From the NCBI GenBank assembly GCA_029932855.1, contig JAOZPG010000004.1, positions 114,253 to 157,891 of the forward strand: DNA of 43,639 nucleotides, written 5' to 3'. The DNA comes from Bacteroidales bacterium (GTDB taxonomy: Bacteria > Bacteroidota > Bacteroidia > Bacteroidales > VadinHA17). The notes beneath the pieces were generated by a model, which saw only the letters and a program-made list of their open reading frames with translations, did not search any database and was not told the DNA's origin. Numbering within the stretch: position 1 is the first letter of the stretch; each line of letters begins with the position of its first letter. Below are positions 7,005 to 14,792 of the stretch, piece by piece. The position numbers and the translations under genes are program-made.

Positions 7005-8419
7005 TACCTGTAATGATCTGCTTTATAAGGTCCGTCAACAGGAACACCTAAATAATCAGCTTGTTCTTTGCTTAGTTTGGTGAGTTTAACACCTATTTGC
7101 TCCAGGTGAAGTCTTGCCACCTCCTCATCAAGGTGCTTGGGCAGCCTGTAAACATCTGTTTTATAATCATTATTCCAGAGTTCTATCTGTGCAAGTGTCT
7201 GGTTTGTGAATGAGTTACTCATTACAAATGAAGGGTGACCGGTGGCACAACCAAGGTTTACCAGCCTTCCTTCGGCAAGCAGGAATATGCTGTGTCCATC
7301 AGGGAAACTGTATTTATCAACCTGTGGTTTGATATTAAGCTTTTTAATTCCAGGGTAGGTTTCAAGCTCTTCAACCTGTATTTCGTTATCGAAATGACCT
7401 ATATTACATACTATAGCCTGGTCATTCATTTTGCTCATATGGTCTATAGTAATAACGTCTTTGTTACCGGTGGTGGTAACAAAGATATTTCCTTCATCAA
7501 GAGCATCTTCAATGGGTTTAACTTCATAACCTTCCATAGATGCCTGCAGGGCACATATAGGATCTATCTCAGTAACTACTACCCTGGCACCATACGACTT
7601 CATTGATTTGGCAGAACCCTTACCAACATCGCCATAACCGCAAACAACAACTACCTTACCTGCCAGCATCACATCCGTTGCCCTTTTAATACCGTCGGCA
7701 AGCGATTCGCGGCAACCGTATAGATTGTCGAACTTCGATTTTGTTACAGAATCATTAACATTAATGGCTGGCATAAGTAATCTGCCATCTTCCATCATCT
7801 GGTAAAGCCTGTGAACTCCTGTAGTGGTTTCTTCACTCACTCCTTTAAGCTCTTGTACTGTCCTGTGCCATTTTTCAGGGTCTTCATTAAGGATTGTCTT
7901 TAATCGGCTAAGGATCACACCTTCTTCTCTGTTAGAAGCTTTCACATCCAGTGTTGCAGTATTCTTTTCTCCTTCATATCCTTTATGTATCATTAATGTG
8001 GCATCACCGCCATCGTCAACGATCATATTAGGACCTTTCCCGCCGGGGAAAGAGAGAGCCTGTGCAGTACACCACCAGTATTCTTCAAGAGTTTCTCCTT
8101 TCCATGCAAAAACCGGAACACCCCTCTCAACAATGGCCGCAGCAGCATGATCCTGGGTGGAAAAAATATTACAACTTGCCCAGCGCACATCAGCGCCTAG
8201 CTCTATAAGGGTTTCAATAAGAACAGCCGTTTGAATTGTCATATGGAGAGAACCGGTTATCCTGGCCCCAGCCAGTGGTTTTGAGGTTCCGAACTTTTTA
8301 CGTAGTGACATAAGACCTGGCATTTCTTTTTCTGCAATATCAATTTCTTTTCTTCCCCAGTCTGCCAGCTTAATGTCTTTTATTTTATATGTGATATTTT
8401 CTGTCATAGTAGTTTCCAT
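7001..8419 (-). CDS. ahcY: Adenosylhomocysteinase (SAH hydrolase)
   Basis: A 472-residue NAD-dependent cytoplasmic enzyme that splits S-adenosylhomocysteine to adenosine and homocysteine, restoring the methyl cycle after methyltransferase reactions. Recognisable blocks are [21 protein letters not shown], the substrate region [14 protein letters not shown], the catalytic-core [17 protein letters not shown], the NAD-binding glycine motif [14 protein letters not shown], and the C-terminal signature ending YKADHYRY. Length is the usual bacterial one. The ATG at 8419 gives [12 protein letters not shown]; a second ATG four codons later is also possible. The gene has its own exact promoter at 8449-8479. 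It is the first gene after ribF but separated by 180 bp. Confidence 0.98.
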   Translation of the reverse strand: METTMTENITYKIKDIKLADWGRKEIDIAEKEMPGLMSLRKKFGTSKPLAGARITGSLHMTIQTAVLIETLIELGADVRWASCNIFSTQDHAAAAIVERGVPVFAWKGETLEEYWWCTAQALSFPGGKGPNMIVDDGGDATLMIHKGYEGEKNTATLDVKASNREEGVILSRLKTILNEDPEKWHRTVQELKGVSEETTTGVHRLYQMMEDGRLLMPAINVNDSVTKSKFDNLYGCRESLADGIKRATDVMLAGKVVVVCGYGDVGKGSAKSMKSYGARVVVTEIDPICALQASMEGYEVKPIEDALDEGNIFVTTTGNKDVITIDHMSKMNDQAIVCNIGHFDNEIQVEELETYPGIKKLNIKPQVDKYSFPDGHSIFLLAEGRLVNLGCATGHPSFVMSNSFTNQTLAQIELWNNDYKTDVYRLPKHLDEEVARLHLEQIGVKLTKLSKEQADYLGVPVDGPYKADHYRY

Positions 8420-8448
8420 TCGTTTTTTTTGCTTTTAAATTCGGACTG

Positions 8449-8479
8449 CAAAGTTACGATTTTTATTTAGCACTTCAAA
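8449..8479 (-). promoter_or_regulatory. ahcY promoter (exact Bacteroidota consensus)
   Basis: On the minus strand TTTG (8479-8476) is followed by exactly 19 nt and TAACTTTG (8456-8449), then CAG. This is the full -33/-7 consensus of the Bacteroidota housekeeping sigma factor with ideal spacing. The predicted start near 8442 gives a leader of about 20-25 nt before the ahcY ATG. Confidence 0.85.
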
Positions 8480-8482
8480 GAT

Positions 8483-8493
8483 GAGCCAGGCTC
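8483..8493. promoter_or_regulatory. Palindrome next to the ahcY -33 element
   Basis: GAGCCAGGCTC is a perfect 5+1+5 palindrome lying 3 bp upstream of the -33 TTTG. It may be a regulator site; as RNA the 1-nt loop would be strained. Only one copy is seen. Confidence 0.35.
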
Positions 8494-8532
8494 GCTTATC
8501 TTAAATCCTTGTAGTTATTAATTGAATCTAAG

Positions 8533-8548
8533 ACTGCCTGATGGCAGT
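8533..8548 (-). terminator. Weak hairpin downstream of ribF
   Basis: ACTGCC and GGCAGT form a perfect 6-bp stem with a 4-nt loop about 50 nt beyond the ribF stop. The sequence after it on the minus strand (CTTAGATTC) is not a real T-tract, so termination is uncertain, though the position between ribF and the independent ahcY promoter is right. Confidence 0.35.
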
Positions 8549-8599
8549 ATAAATTATGTAATTTTAAAATTAGTACTTAATAAGACTGTTTAGATATGT

Positions 8600-9532
8600 T
8601 CATCTTGCAAGAATATCCATTGCCCTGGTCCTGTCTTTCTGAAGTTGTCGGACAAGTTTCTCTATGCTGTCGAATTTCACCTCATCCCTCATCTTCTCAA
8701 CAATTATCAGGTTAACATCCTGCCCGTAAATGTCTTTTGAGAAATCGAAGATATTTACTTCAATGGTTTTTATTATATTTTGTGAATCCAGCGTTGGCCG
8801 TACACCTATATTAAGCATAGCATTATAGATTTTGCCGTTAAACTGCAATTTTACTGCATATACTCCATCTGAGGGAATAAGCTTATAGCTTTCATTTGGG
8901 GATATGTTGGCTGTAGGAAATCCCAGCTTACGTCCGATAGTTCTTCCCCCAACTATTTTCCCTTTTACAAAGAATTCATAGCCCAGCAGATTATTGGCTT
9001 TTTTGATATTTCCCGACCATAATGCCTTACGGATTATAGTGGAGCTTACTTCTTCCCCATTAACCAGTCTGGGTGGCAGTTTATGGCTTTCAAATCCAAA
9101 CCTGACGGCACAGCTTTTAATGCTTTTTGGGTCGCTCATGCTGTCGTGGCCGAAATGATGGTTGTAACCCACTATAAGGTGTCTGACCCCAAATCTTTTT
9201 ACCAGCGTTTCTTCAATAAAAACGCAGGCATCCTGCTTGGACAGTGCTCTTGTAAATGGTAATATAACCAGGTGATCTATACCTGCTTTTTCAAGTAATA
9301 TTTGTTTTTCCTCAATGGTGGTAAGAAGTTTTAGTTTGCTTTTACCGGAGTTCATAAGCTGGCGGGGATGCGGCCAGAATGTGATTATCACCGTCTCACC
9401 TCCGGTTTTTGAGGCAATGGATTTCATTCCCGACAGTATCTCATGATGCCCTAAATGAACACCGTCAAAAATACCCATGGAAATAACAGGTTTTCTTAGC
9501 TTAAATTTATCCGGATCGTGATGTATCTGCAA
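8600..9532 (-). CDS. ribF: Bifunctional riboflavin kinase / FAD synthetase
   Basis: A 310-residue enzyme that phosphorylates riboflavin to FMN and adenylates FMN to FAD. The N-terminal nucleotidyltransferase domain shows GIFDGVHLGHHEIL (the HxGH motif) and GYNHHFGHD. The C-terminal riboflavin kinase domain (from about residue 180) has GRKLGFPTANI with the PTAN motif, GVYAVKL and the catalytic-Glu strand TIEVNIFDFSKDIYGQ. The apparent start is the TTG at 9532 (MQIHHDPDKF), which agrees with the usual family N-terminus. No ATG exists in frame before the GIFDGVH motif except one too close to it, so a non-ATG start is needed. A -7 match (9561-9568) lies just upstream. Confidence 0.95.
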   Translation of the reverse strand: MQIHHDPDKFKLRKPVISMGIFDGVHLGHHEILSGMKSIASKTGGETVIITFWPHPRQLMNSGKSKLKLLTTIEEKQILLEKAGIDHLVILPFTRALSKQDACVFIEETLVKRFGVRHLIVGYNHHFGHDSMSDPKSIKSCAVRFGFESHKLPPRLVNGEEVSSTIIRKALWSGNIKKANNLLGYEFFVKGKIVGGRTIGRKLGFPTANISPNESYKLIPSDGVYAVKLQFNGKIYNAMLNIGVRPTLDSQNIIKTIEVNIFDFSKDIYGQDVNLIIVEKMRDEVKFDSIEKLVRQLQKDRTRAMDILAR

Positions 9533-9560
9533 TCGCTTGGCATTTATAATTATTGCAGAA

Positions 9561-9568
9561 CAAAGTTA
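9561..9568 (-). promoter_or_regulatory. Probable ribF promoter, -7 element
   Basis: On the minus strand TAACTTTG, the same octamer as in the ahcY promoter, lies 28 nt before the TTG start of ribF. No TTTG is found at -33 spacing. Confidence 0.5.
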
Positions 9569-9704
9569 AGAATTTCCTAATATCCTTATCCCATCTTCTT
9601 TGGTCTGCTATGTGTCTGATCCAGTCATTGTTCATAGATTTGTCCGGCCCGGATCGTTCTCTCCCATTTCCCGGGCTGCAGAAAGAAGCGGGAGGCAATA
9701 AATA

Positions 9705-10136
9705 TTACTCCTTTTTTTTCATCTGCTTCCTGCTTGTCCATTTTAATATGGCTTCTGCCTGTTCGTCATTAAGCTCCTTTTCAGGATATTTGTTCAGGAA
9801 TTTTTCAGGAGGCATCTTTCCTTTATCTACGGATTCGTAAATAATACTCATTTTTTCTGTTTTCTTAACCATGTTATATTTATTCCACTCATCGAAATTG
9901 AGTCTCCTTTTTGCATTATCATTTGTTCCTTTGTTGCTGTGACAGTCGTAGCAATAGCCATTCAGAATAGCATTTATATCAGCTGGTACACCTGTAAGTA
10001 TTGTGTCTTGCCCGGAATGGGATAATATAATAAAACTGTTGTTTGAAAGGGTATTATTATTTGAGCTGTACGAAAAAGCAGTAAGCGCAAGAACAACAGC
10101 AACAGATAGCGAGCTGAGAAATATTGTCTTTTTCAT
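9705..10136 (-). CDS. Exported haem-binding (CxxCH) protein
   Basis: A 143-residue precursor with a signal peptide (MKKTIF, hydrophobic core LSVAVVLALTAFS) and a single c-type haem motif CYDCH at residues 62-66. The layout fits the Haem_bd family (Pfam PF14376): the CxxCHS motif after an N-terminal helix, LNFDEWNKY, then GKMPPEKFLNKYPEKELNDEQAEAILKW, in which the MPP segment can supply an axial ligand. Such proteins are common in Bacteroidota and are presumed periplasmic electron-transfer or sensory modules; the partner is unknown. It lies about 170 bp upstream of ribF on the same strand, and no other cytochrome gene is nearby. Confidence 0.85.
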   Translation of the reverse strand: MKKTIFLSSLSVAVVLALTAFSYSSNNNTLSNNSFIILSHSGQDTILTGVPADINAILNGYCYDCHSNKGTNDNAKRRLNFDEWNKYNMVKKTEKMSIIYESVDKGKMPPEKFLNKYPEKELNDEQAEAILKWTSRKQMKKKE

Positions 10137-10638
10137 CCTGATATAATTTAATAGCTAAGAGTTTAATAAATAATTTACTTTGTCCAGTTCTTTAATCCCG
10201 GCACGGTTTACTGTAGTCAAATATACAAATATTGATTAATAAAAGACATTCCTGTCCCCGTTATGAGTATTGTAATTGCAAGTTTGATATTCAGGTCTGG
10301 AGAATAGTAATATAGCTAATAAGCAGATATTTGCCATGCAGTGATTTTGTGATACTGGCTTTTGTTCTGAAAAAAACCGGAATAAAATAATACTTTTGTT
10401 ATTCCATCGATCTGTGATTTGTTATGGTGATAAAAAGATTGGGAAGGATAGGTGAAGGTAGATGGAACGGGGTTCTTGATAAGCTTAGATCAGAGTATTA
10501 CGGGAACACAATAATATCTGTTATTAATGCTATTGTTTCCAATTCTACGTACAGACTAATATATGAGCAGACAGTTCCGGTAATTAAGATTCATCTGCTA
10601 ACAAAATTTCTCAAGTAAAATTTAAACTTCTTAGGCTT
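10137..10638. other. Intergenic region between divergent genes (haem protein and pgi)
   Basis: A 502-bp gap. For the minus strand it holds an exact -7 match TATATTTG (10218-10225), 80 nt before the haem-protein ATG. For the plus strand it holds TACTTTTG (10391-10398), about 240 nt before pgi. Neither has a clear -33 element. A 64-codon frame at 10424-10618 starts 26 nt after the second -7 element but encodes nothing I recognise. I see no tRNA, riboswitch or strong hairpin. Confidence 0.5.
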
Positions 10639-11982
10639 ATGATTAGTATTGATCTCAAAAACATTTTTCCTTTTGTTGATAAAAAAAACTTTTCAACAAA
10701 TATGATAAGTGCCGGAGAGAGTCTTGATGTGCTGCATAAAGGTAGCGGAAAGGGAAATGATTTCCTTGGCTGGGTGGATCTTCCCGGAAACATTGAGCAG
10801 GATATTATAGACAATATCAAAAGTGTTTCATTGGAGTTCAGGGATAATGTTGAGCTGGTGGTAGTTATTGGTATAGGAGGCTCATACCTTGGAACAAAAG
10901 CAGTTGAAACGGCCCTGGGCCATAATTTCCCCGGACTGATAAAGAAAGAACATCCCCGCTTACTTTATGCCGGACAGAATCTGAGTGAGGACTACCTTTA
11001 CGATTTGCAGGAAGTACTGGAGAATAAGGAGTTTGGGATAGTTATTATCTCAAAGTCCGGTACAACAACCGAGCCGGCTGTGGCATTCAGGATTCTTAAA
11101 CAGCAGCTTGAGAATAAAATTGGTAAGGTGGCCGCTGCAAAAAGAATAATTGCCGTTACAGATTCTTCAAAGGGTGCATTAAGGAAAATGGCGGACGAAG
11201 AAGAATACAGGAGCTTTATTATACCCGATGATGTAGGAGGAAGGTTCTCGGTACTTACGCCTGTGGGACTGTTGCCACTTGCTTTGGCAGGTATTGATAT
11301 AGAGGCATTGGTGAAAGGTTCACGGGATATGGCCGGGCAAACATCAATAAAAATTGCCCCGGACAATAATCCGGCTCTTCTTTATGCGGCTGCAAGAAAT
11401 ACCTTATATGGTAGCGGAAAACTGATTGAATTACTTGTGAATTTCGAACCTGCGCTTCATTTTATGGCAGAATGGTGGAAGCAGTTATATGGTGAGAGTG
11501 AGGGGAAAGAAGGGAAAGGAATATATCCGGCAAGTGTTGATTTTACCACTGACCTGCATTCCATGGGTCAGTACCTGCAGGAGGGTAAAAGGCATATGTT
11601 TGAAACGGTACTGTCGGTTAAAGAAAGTAAAAACAAATTATCTGTTCCAAAAGATAAACGCAACCTGGATGGGCTGAATTATATAGCAGGTAAGTCTTTG
11701 ACCGAGGTCAACTCTATGGCCGAACTGGGAACCATGCTGGCACATATTGAAGGAGGAGTACCAAATATTAAGATAGGCATTGATAAGCTTGATGCTTACA
11801 ATATTGGGCAGTTACTGTACTTTTTTGAAAAAGCCTGTGGTATAAGCGGATATATGCTGGGAGTAAATCCTTTCGATCAGCCTGGCGTTGAGGCTTATAA
11901 AAAAAACATGTTTGCCCTGTTGGGTAAACCCGGTTTTGAAAAGGAAACAGATAAGATAAGAAAAGAACTGCATGCTGAATAA
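10639..11982 (+). CDS. pgi: Glucose-6-phosphate isomerase
   Basis: A 447-residue cytoplasmic isomerase interconverting glucose-6-phosphate and fructose-6-phosphate, of the shorter bacterial type (about 450 residues, as in Bacillus and Bacteroides) rather than the 550-residue enterobacterial type. Motifs: VVIGIGGSYLGTKAVETAL, SKSGTTTEPAVAFR for the phosphate, GGRFSVLTPVGLLPLALAGID, and the catalytic segments containing QLYGESEGKEGKGIYP and FTTDLHSMGQYLQEG. ATG at 10639. Its last 11 bp overlap the start of an EamA transporter, so they are cotranscribed. Confidence 0.97.
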   Translation: MISIDLKNIFPFVDKKNFSTNMISAGESLDVLHKGSGKGNDFLGWVDLPGNIEQDIIDNIKSVSLEFRDNVELVVVIGIGGSYLGTKAVETALGHNFPGLIKKEHPRLLYAGQNLSEDYLYDLQEVLENKEFGIVIISKSGTTTEPAVAFRILKQQLENKIGKVAAAKRIIAVTDSSKGALRKMADEEEYRSFIIPDDVGGRFSVLTPVGLLPLALAGIDIEALVKGSRDMAGQTSIKIAPDNNPALLYAAARNTLYGSGKLIELLVNFEPALHFMAEWWKQLYGESEGKEGKGIYPASVDFTTDLHSMGQYLQEGKRHMFETVLSVKESKNKLSVPKDKRNLDGLNYIAGKSLTEVNSMAELGTMLAHIEGGVPNIKIGIDKLDAYNIGQLLYFFEKACGISGYMLGVNPFDQPGVEAYKKNMFALLGKPGFEKETDKIRKELHAE

Positions 11983-12886
11983 AGGTACCAGGCTAAAGGG
12001 CTATATACTTGCACTGATAGCTACCCTGGCAGCTTCTAATGTTTATATTTTCAGCAAGGCTGCTATCAGCGAGATGAGCCTTGTTCAGTTTGGTTTTTAC
12101 TGGTTTGCTTTTGGTCTGCTATGGAATCTTGCATATTTTATTCCAAAGAAGAAATTTTCCGGCTTTACCAGTCTTAAAAAAGCTGACTATATTGTGCTTT
12201 TCCTTATCGGTCTTCTTGAGACTGCCGGGACAGTACTATTCTTTATGGCAATAAGAAGGATTGAGAATCCTGCAATCGTTTCTTTTCTTACTAATATTAC
12301 TCCTGTTTTCATTGTTATTTTTGGATTTGCCTTTTTAGGAGAGAGATATAATTTTATCGAGCTAACAGGATTTACGCTTACCCTCGCAGGTGCTTTTGTT
12401 ATAAGTTTTCAGAAGGGAGATGACTTAAACCGGTTGTTTATAGATGGATCAGGACTAATTGTTTTATCATCCCTGGTGCTTAGCGTTGCATTTATTCTCG
12501 CCAAGACCAGTATCAGGAGGGTAAATGCTTCAGTTTTGTCAATAAACAGGATAATATTTCTGTTCCTCTTGTTTATCGTATTAATGATACTGCAGAATCA
12601 GGAACTGCTTATTTCATTGAAGGGATTATATAATATATTGCTTGGTTCATTGCTGGGACCATTTCTTGCAGCTATTACAGGTTATTCCGCAATAAAATAC
12701 CTTGAGGCATCCCGGGTTGCTATCTTTCAGAGCATCAAGGGCCTGTTTGTGCTTATAGGAGCACTAATATATTTTGGTGTGTTCCCATACTCTTACCAGC
12801 TTGCCGGGGGACTGATAACAATTGTCGGGGTGATATTAATTACTGCAGGTAAAAGAATACTGGCGGCCAGAGTAAAAAAGCAATAA
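11972..12886 (+). CDS. EamA/DMT-superfamily transporter
   Basis: A 304-residue protein with ten predicted membrane segments in two EamA repeats. Repeat 1 ends with the typical FLTNITPVFIVIFGFAFLGE; repeat 2 ends LFVLIGALIYFGVFPYSYQ then a short helix and a basic C-terminus. It is distinct from the homologue at 1837-2727 in length and loop sequences. The ATG at 11972 lies within the pgi gene (11-bp overlap, different frame), so translation is likely coupled. Substrate cannot be inferred. Coupling to a glycolytic gene is not by itself functional evidence. Confidence 0.85.
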   Translation: MLNKGTRLKGYILALIATLAASNVYIFSKAAISEMSLVQFGFYWFAFGLLWNLAYFIPKKKFSGFTSLKKADYIVLFLIGLLETAGTVLFFMAIRRIENPAIVSFLTNITPVFIVIFGFAFLGERYNFIELTGFTLTLAGAFVISFQKGDDLNRLFIDGSGLIVLSSLVLSVAFILAKTSIRRVNASVLSINRIIFLFLLFIVLMILQNQELLISLKGLYNILLGSLLGPFLAAITGYSAIKYLEASRVAIFQSIKGLFVLIGALIYFGVFPYSYQLAGGLITIVGVILITAGKRILAARVKKQ

Positions 12887-13243
12887 CAGCTATCTTAGCT
12901 TTTACCTCCCATGTATCATTGTCGGAAAGAATATCTATTTAAACATTTTGTTTTTTATTTAATACTTATATCAGGAATTTTTATTTTTTTTAGATTTGTG
13001 AATAATACCTACTATGATATTCATCGGATATTTTGAATCCTGCGAACACATTTCCCGTAGCTTTGCTGCGAGGAGAGTCAATATTTAGATCATGTATAAA
13101 CAGTAAGAAATAATCTTAATAAACAGCAATAAGGACGGGCAATAGTTATTTTTTGTTTTTATCATTTTGCTAATTACCTTTCTGCTTCTTTTGATATTAA
13201 AAATGAGAAAATTCAAGGGTAATAATTTTATAGAAATAATATT
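12887..13243. other. Intergenic region before the GH109-type gene
   Basis: A 357-bp AT-rich gap. It contains an exact plus-strand -7 match TAGATTTG (12991-12998), which would give a long leader of about 235 nt, and one GC-richer palindromic element at 13054-13073. There is no strong terminator after the transporter gene; GCTATCTTAGC with a short T run just after its stop (from about 12889) is weak. No small gene is recognised. Confidence 0.5.
13054..13073. repeat. REP-like palindrome
   Basis: CCCGTAGC, TTT, GCTGCG, AGG folds into a stem of about eight pairs with a bulged A and one G-T pair. It is conspicuously GC-rich within an AT-rich spacer, as repetitive extragenic palindromes are. Only this copy occurs in the window, so repetitive status is unproven. 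Confidence 0.35.
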
Positions 13244-14620
13244 ATGACAATACAAAAAAAATCTTCCGGTAATATTAAAAGACGCGATTTTGTTAAAGCT
13301 TCTGTAATTACCGGACTGGGACTGGTGATGGCACCGGCTTATACTTTTGGCAGGACATCAGCTAATGAAAAAGTAAGAATAGCTTTTATTGGTGTCGGAG
13401 GCAGGGGGCGCAGTCATCTTCAAAACATTTTAAACAGGGATGATGTTCTTGTTCCTGCTATTTGTGATATTGATCCTGATGCCATACAAAAAACATTGAA
13501 AATGACAAAGGGGGCCGGAATTATAAAACCTGATGTTTATACTGACAGTGAACAGGCATATTTAAAAATGCTGGAAAGGGAGGACCTGGATGGAGTTATA
13601 ATCGCTACTCCATGGTTATGGCATACAAAGATGACGGTTGATGCCATGAAGGCAGGCAAATATGCCGGGGTGGAAGTTTCTGCAGCAAATACCATTGAAG
13701 AATGCTGGGATTTGGTAAATACACATGAGGCAACAGGTACTCATGCCATGATACTTGAGAATGTTTGTTACCGTCGTGATGTTATGGCCGTACTTAATAT
13801 GGTAAGGCAGGATGTTTTTGGTGAACTGGCACATGCCAGATGTGGTTACAGGCATGATCTGAGGGGAGTGAAGTTTAATCCGGGAGTTACTTTTGGTGAA
13901 GGAGCCTCGGGAGAAGCAAGATGGAGGACACAGCACTCACTCCACAGGAATGCAGATCTTTACCCAACACATGGTGTTGGGCCAATAGCAAGCATGATGG
14001 ACATTAACAGGGGAAACAGGTTCGTTTCATTAACTTCACATGCTACGAGGTCAAGGGGATTACATAATTATATTATTAATCATCCTGAGGGAGGAAAAGA
14101 TCATCCAAATGCAAAACTCAGTTGGGAACTCGGGGATGTTGTAACTACCCAAATCAATACGGCCAGGGATGAGACTATCCTTGTAACGCATGATACAAAC
14201 CTGCCACGGCCTTATTCACTGAATTTTGAGGTACAGGGAGAAAAAGGTATTGCCGATTTCGATTATCATACAAGGCGTATATATATTGAAGGCATCAGCG
14301 AACCACATAGCTGGGACAATATGAACGAAGGATGGCTTGAAAAATATGATCATCCTTTATGGAAGAGGTATGGTGAATTTGCTGCCGGCTCGGGGCATGG
14401 AGGCATGGACTTTTTTGTTGATAATGCTTTCGTGGAATCGGTGAAACGTAAAGTCAGTCCGCCTCTTGATGTGTATGATGCTGCCGCCTGGAGCGCTATA
14501 ACCCCGCTGTCTGAACGTTCCCTGGCTGAAGGGAATGCTGTGCAGTATTTCCCGGATTTTACAAGAGGTAAATGGATAAATAATAAGCCGGTATTTGCAA
14601 CCCAAGGCGATGAGTATTAA
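13244..14620 (+). CDS. Gfo/Idh/MocA-fold GH109-type alpha-N-acetylgalactosaminidase, Tat-exported
   Basis: A 458-residue protein with a twin-arginine signal (KRRDFVKASVITGLGLVMAP, residues 12-31) and an NAD-binding Rossmann domain (VRIAFIGVGGRGRSH). Several long blocks match glycoside hydrolase family 109 as I recall the Elizabethkingia enzyme: GVEVSAANTIEECWDLV, ENVCYRRDVMAVLNMVR, YPTHGVGPIASMMDINRGNR, TILVTHDTNLPRPY, GSGHGGMDFFVDNAFVESV and DVYDAAAWSAITPLSERS. The family uses NAD+ in a redox-elimination mechanism; export as a folded, cofactor-loaded protein explains the Tat signal. The role would be removal of terminal alpha-GalNAc from glycans in the periplasm. Activity on GalNAc is not proven by sequence because the family contains other specificities. 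It is monocistronic, followed by a strong terminator. Confidence 0.88.
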   Translation: MTIQKKSSGNIKRRDFVKASVITGLGLVMAPAYTFGRTSANEKVRIAFIGVGGRGRSHLQNILNRDDVLVPAICDIDPDAIQKTLKMTKGAGIIKPDVYTDSEQAYLKMLEREDLDGVIIATPWLWHTKMTVDAMKAGKYAGVEVSAANTIEECWDLVNTHEATGTHAMILENVCYRRDVMAVLNMVRQDVFGELAHARCGYRHDLRGVKFNPGVTFGEGASGEARWRTQHSLHRNADLYPTHGVGPIASMMDINRGNRFVSLTSHATRSRGLHNYIINHPEGGKDHPNAKLSWELGDVVTTQINTARDETILVTHDTNLPRPYSLNFEVQGEKGIADFDYHTRRIYIEGISEPHSWDNMNEGWLEKYDHPLWKRYGEFAAGSGHGGMDFFVDNAFVESVKRKVSPPLDVYDAAAWSAITPLSERSLAEGNAVQYFPDFTRGKWINNKPVFATQGDEY

Positions 14621-14708
14621 TGGACCCATCCTTTTGAAAGGATTATACAAGGCTAATTTTTATACGAGTTGATACTAGCAGAGAAGCTGGTATATTTCTT
14701 ATACAGAT

Positions 14709-14746
14709 AAAGAGGCTGTCTTTAATACTTGTAAGACAGCCTCTTT
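14709..14746. terminator. Bidirectional terminator between convergent genes
   Basis: A perfect 14-bp stem: AAAGAGGCTGTCTT (14709-14722) against AAGACAGCCTCTTT (14733-14746), 10-nt loop, with TTTATTATTG after it on the plus strand and TTTATCTG on the minus strand. It separates the GH109-type gene (+) from the cDPGS-like gene (-) and can serve both. Confidence 0.9.
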
Positions 14747-14792
14747 ATTATTGTTTATAACCTGATTAAGGATGTATGGTCCCGGAGTTTTA

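Noticed and set aside
8420-8599. The ahcY upstream region, considered as a SAH riboswitch.
   Set aside because: The predicted leader is only about 20-25 nt and shows no riboswitch-like fold; the promoter explains the conserved-looking bases.
9507-9698. A 63-codon minus-strand frame overlapping the start of ribF.
   Set aside because: It overlaps ribF in another frame and spans its promoter. Composition is unlike neighbouring proteins.
10424-10618. A 64-codon open frame upstream of pgi with a -7-like element before it.
   Set aside because: The product resembles no family I know, has no signal peptide or domain, and frames of this length are common in AT-rich spacers. Kept only as a remark in the intergenic entry.
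13616-13936. A 106-codon frame antisense to the GH109-type gene.
   Set aside because: Shadow of a strongly conserved coding region, with no promoter or domain.
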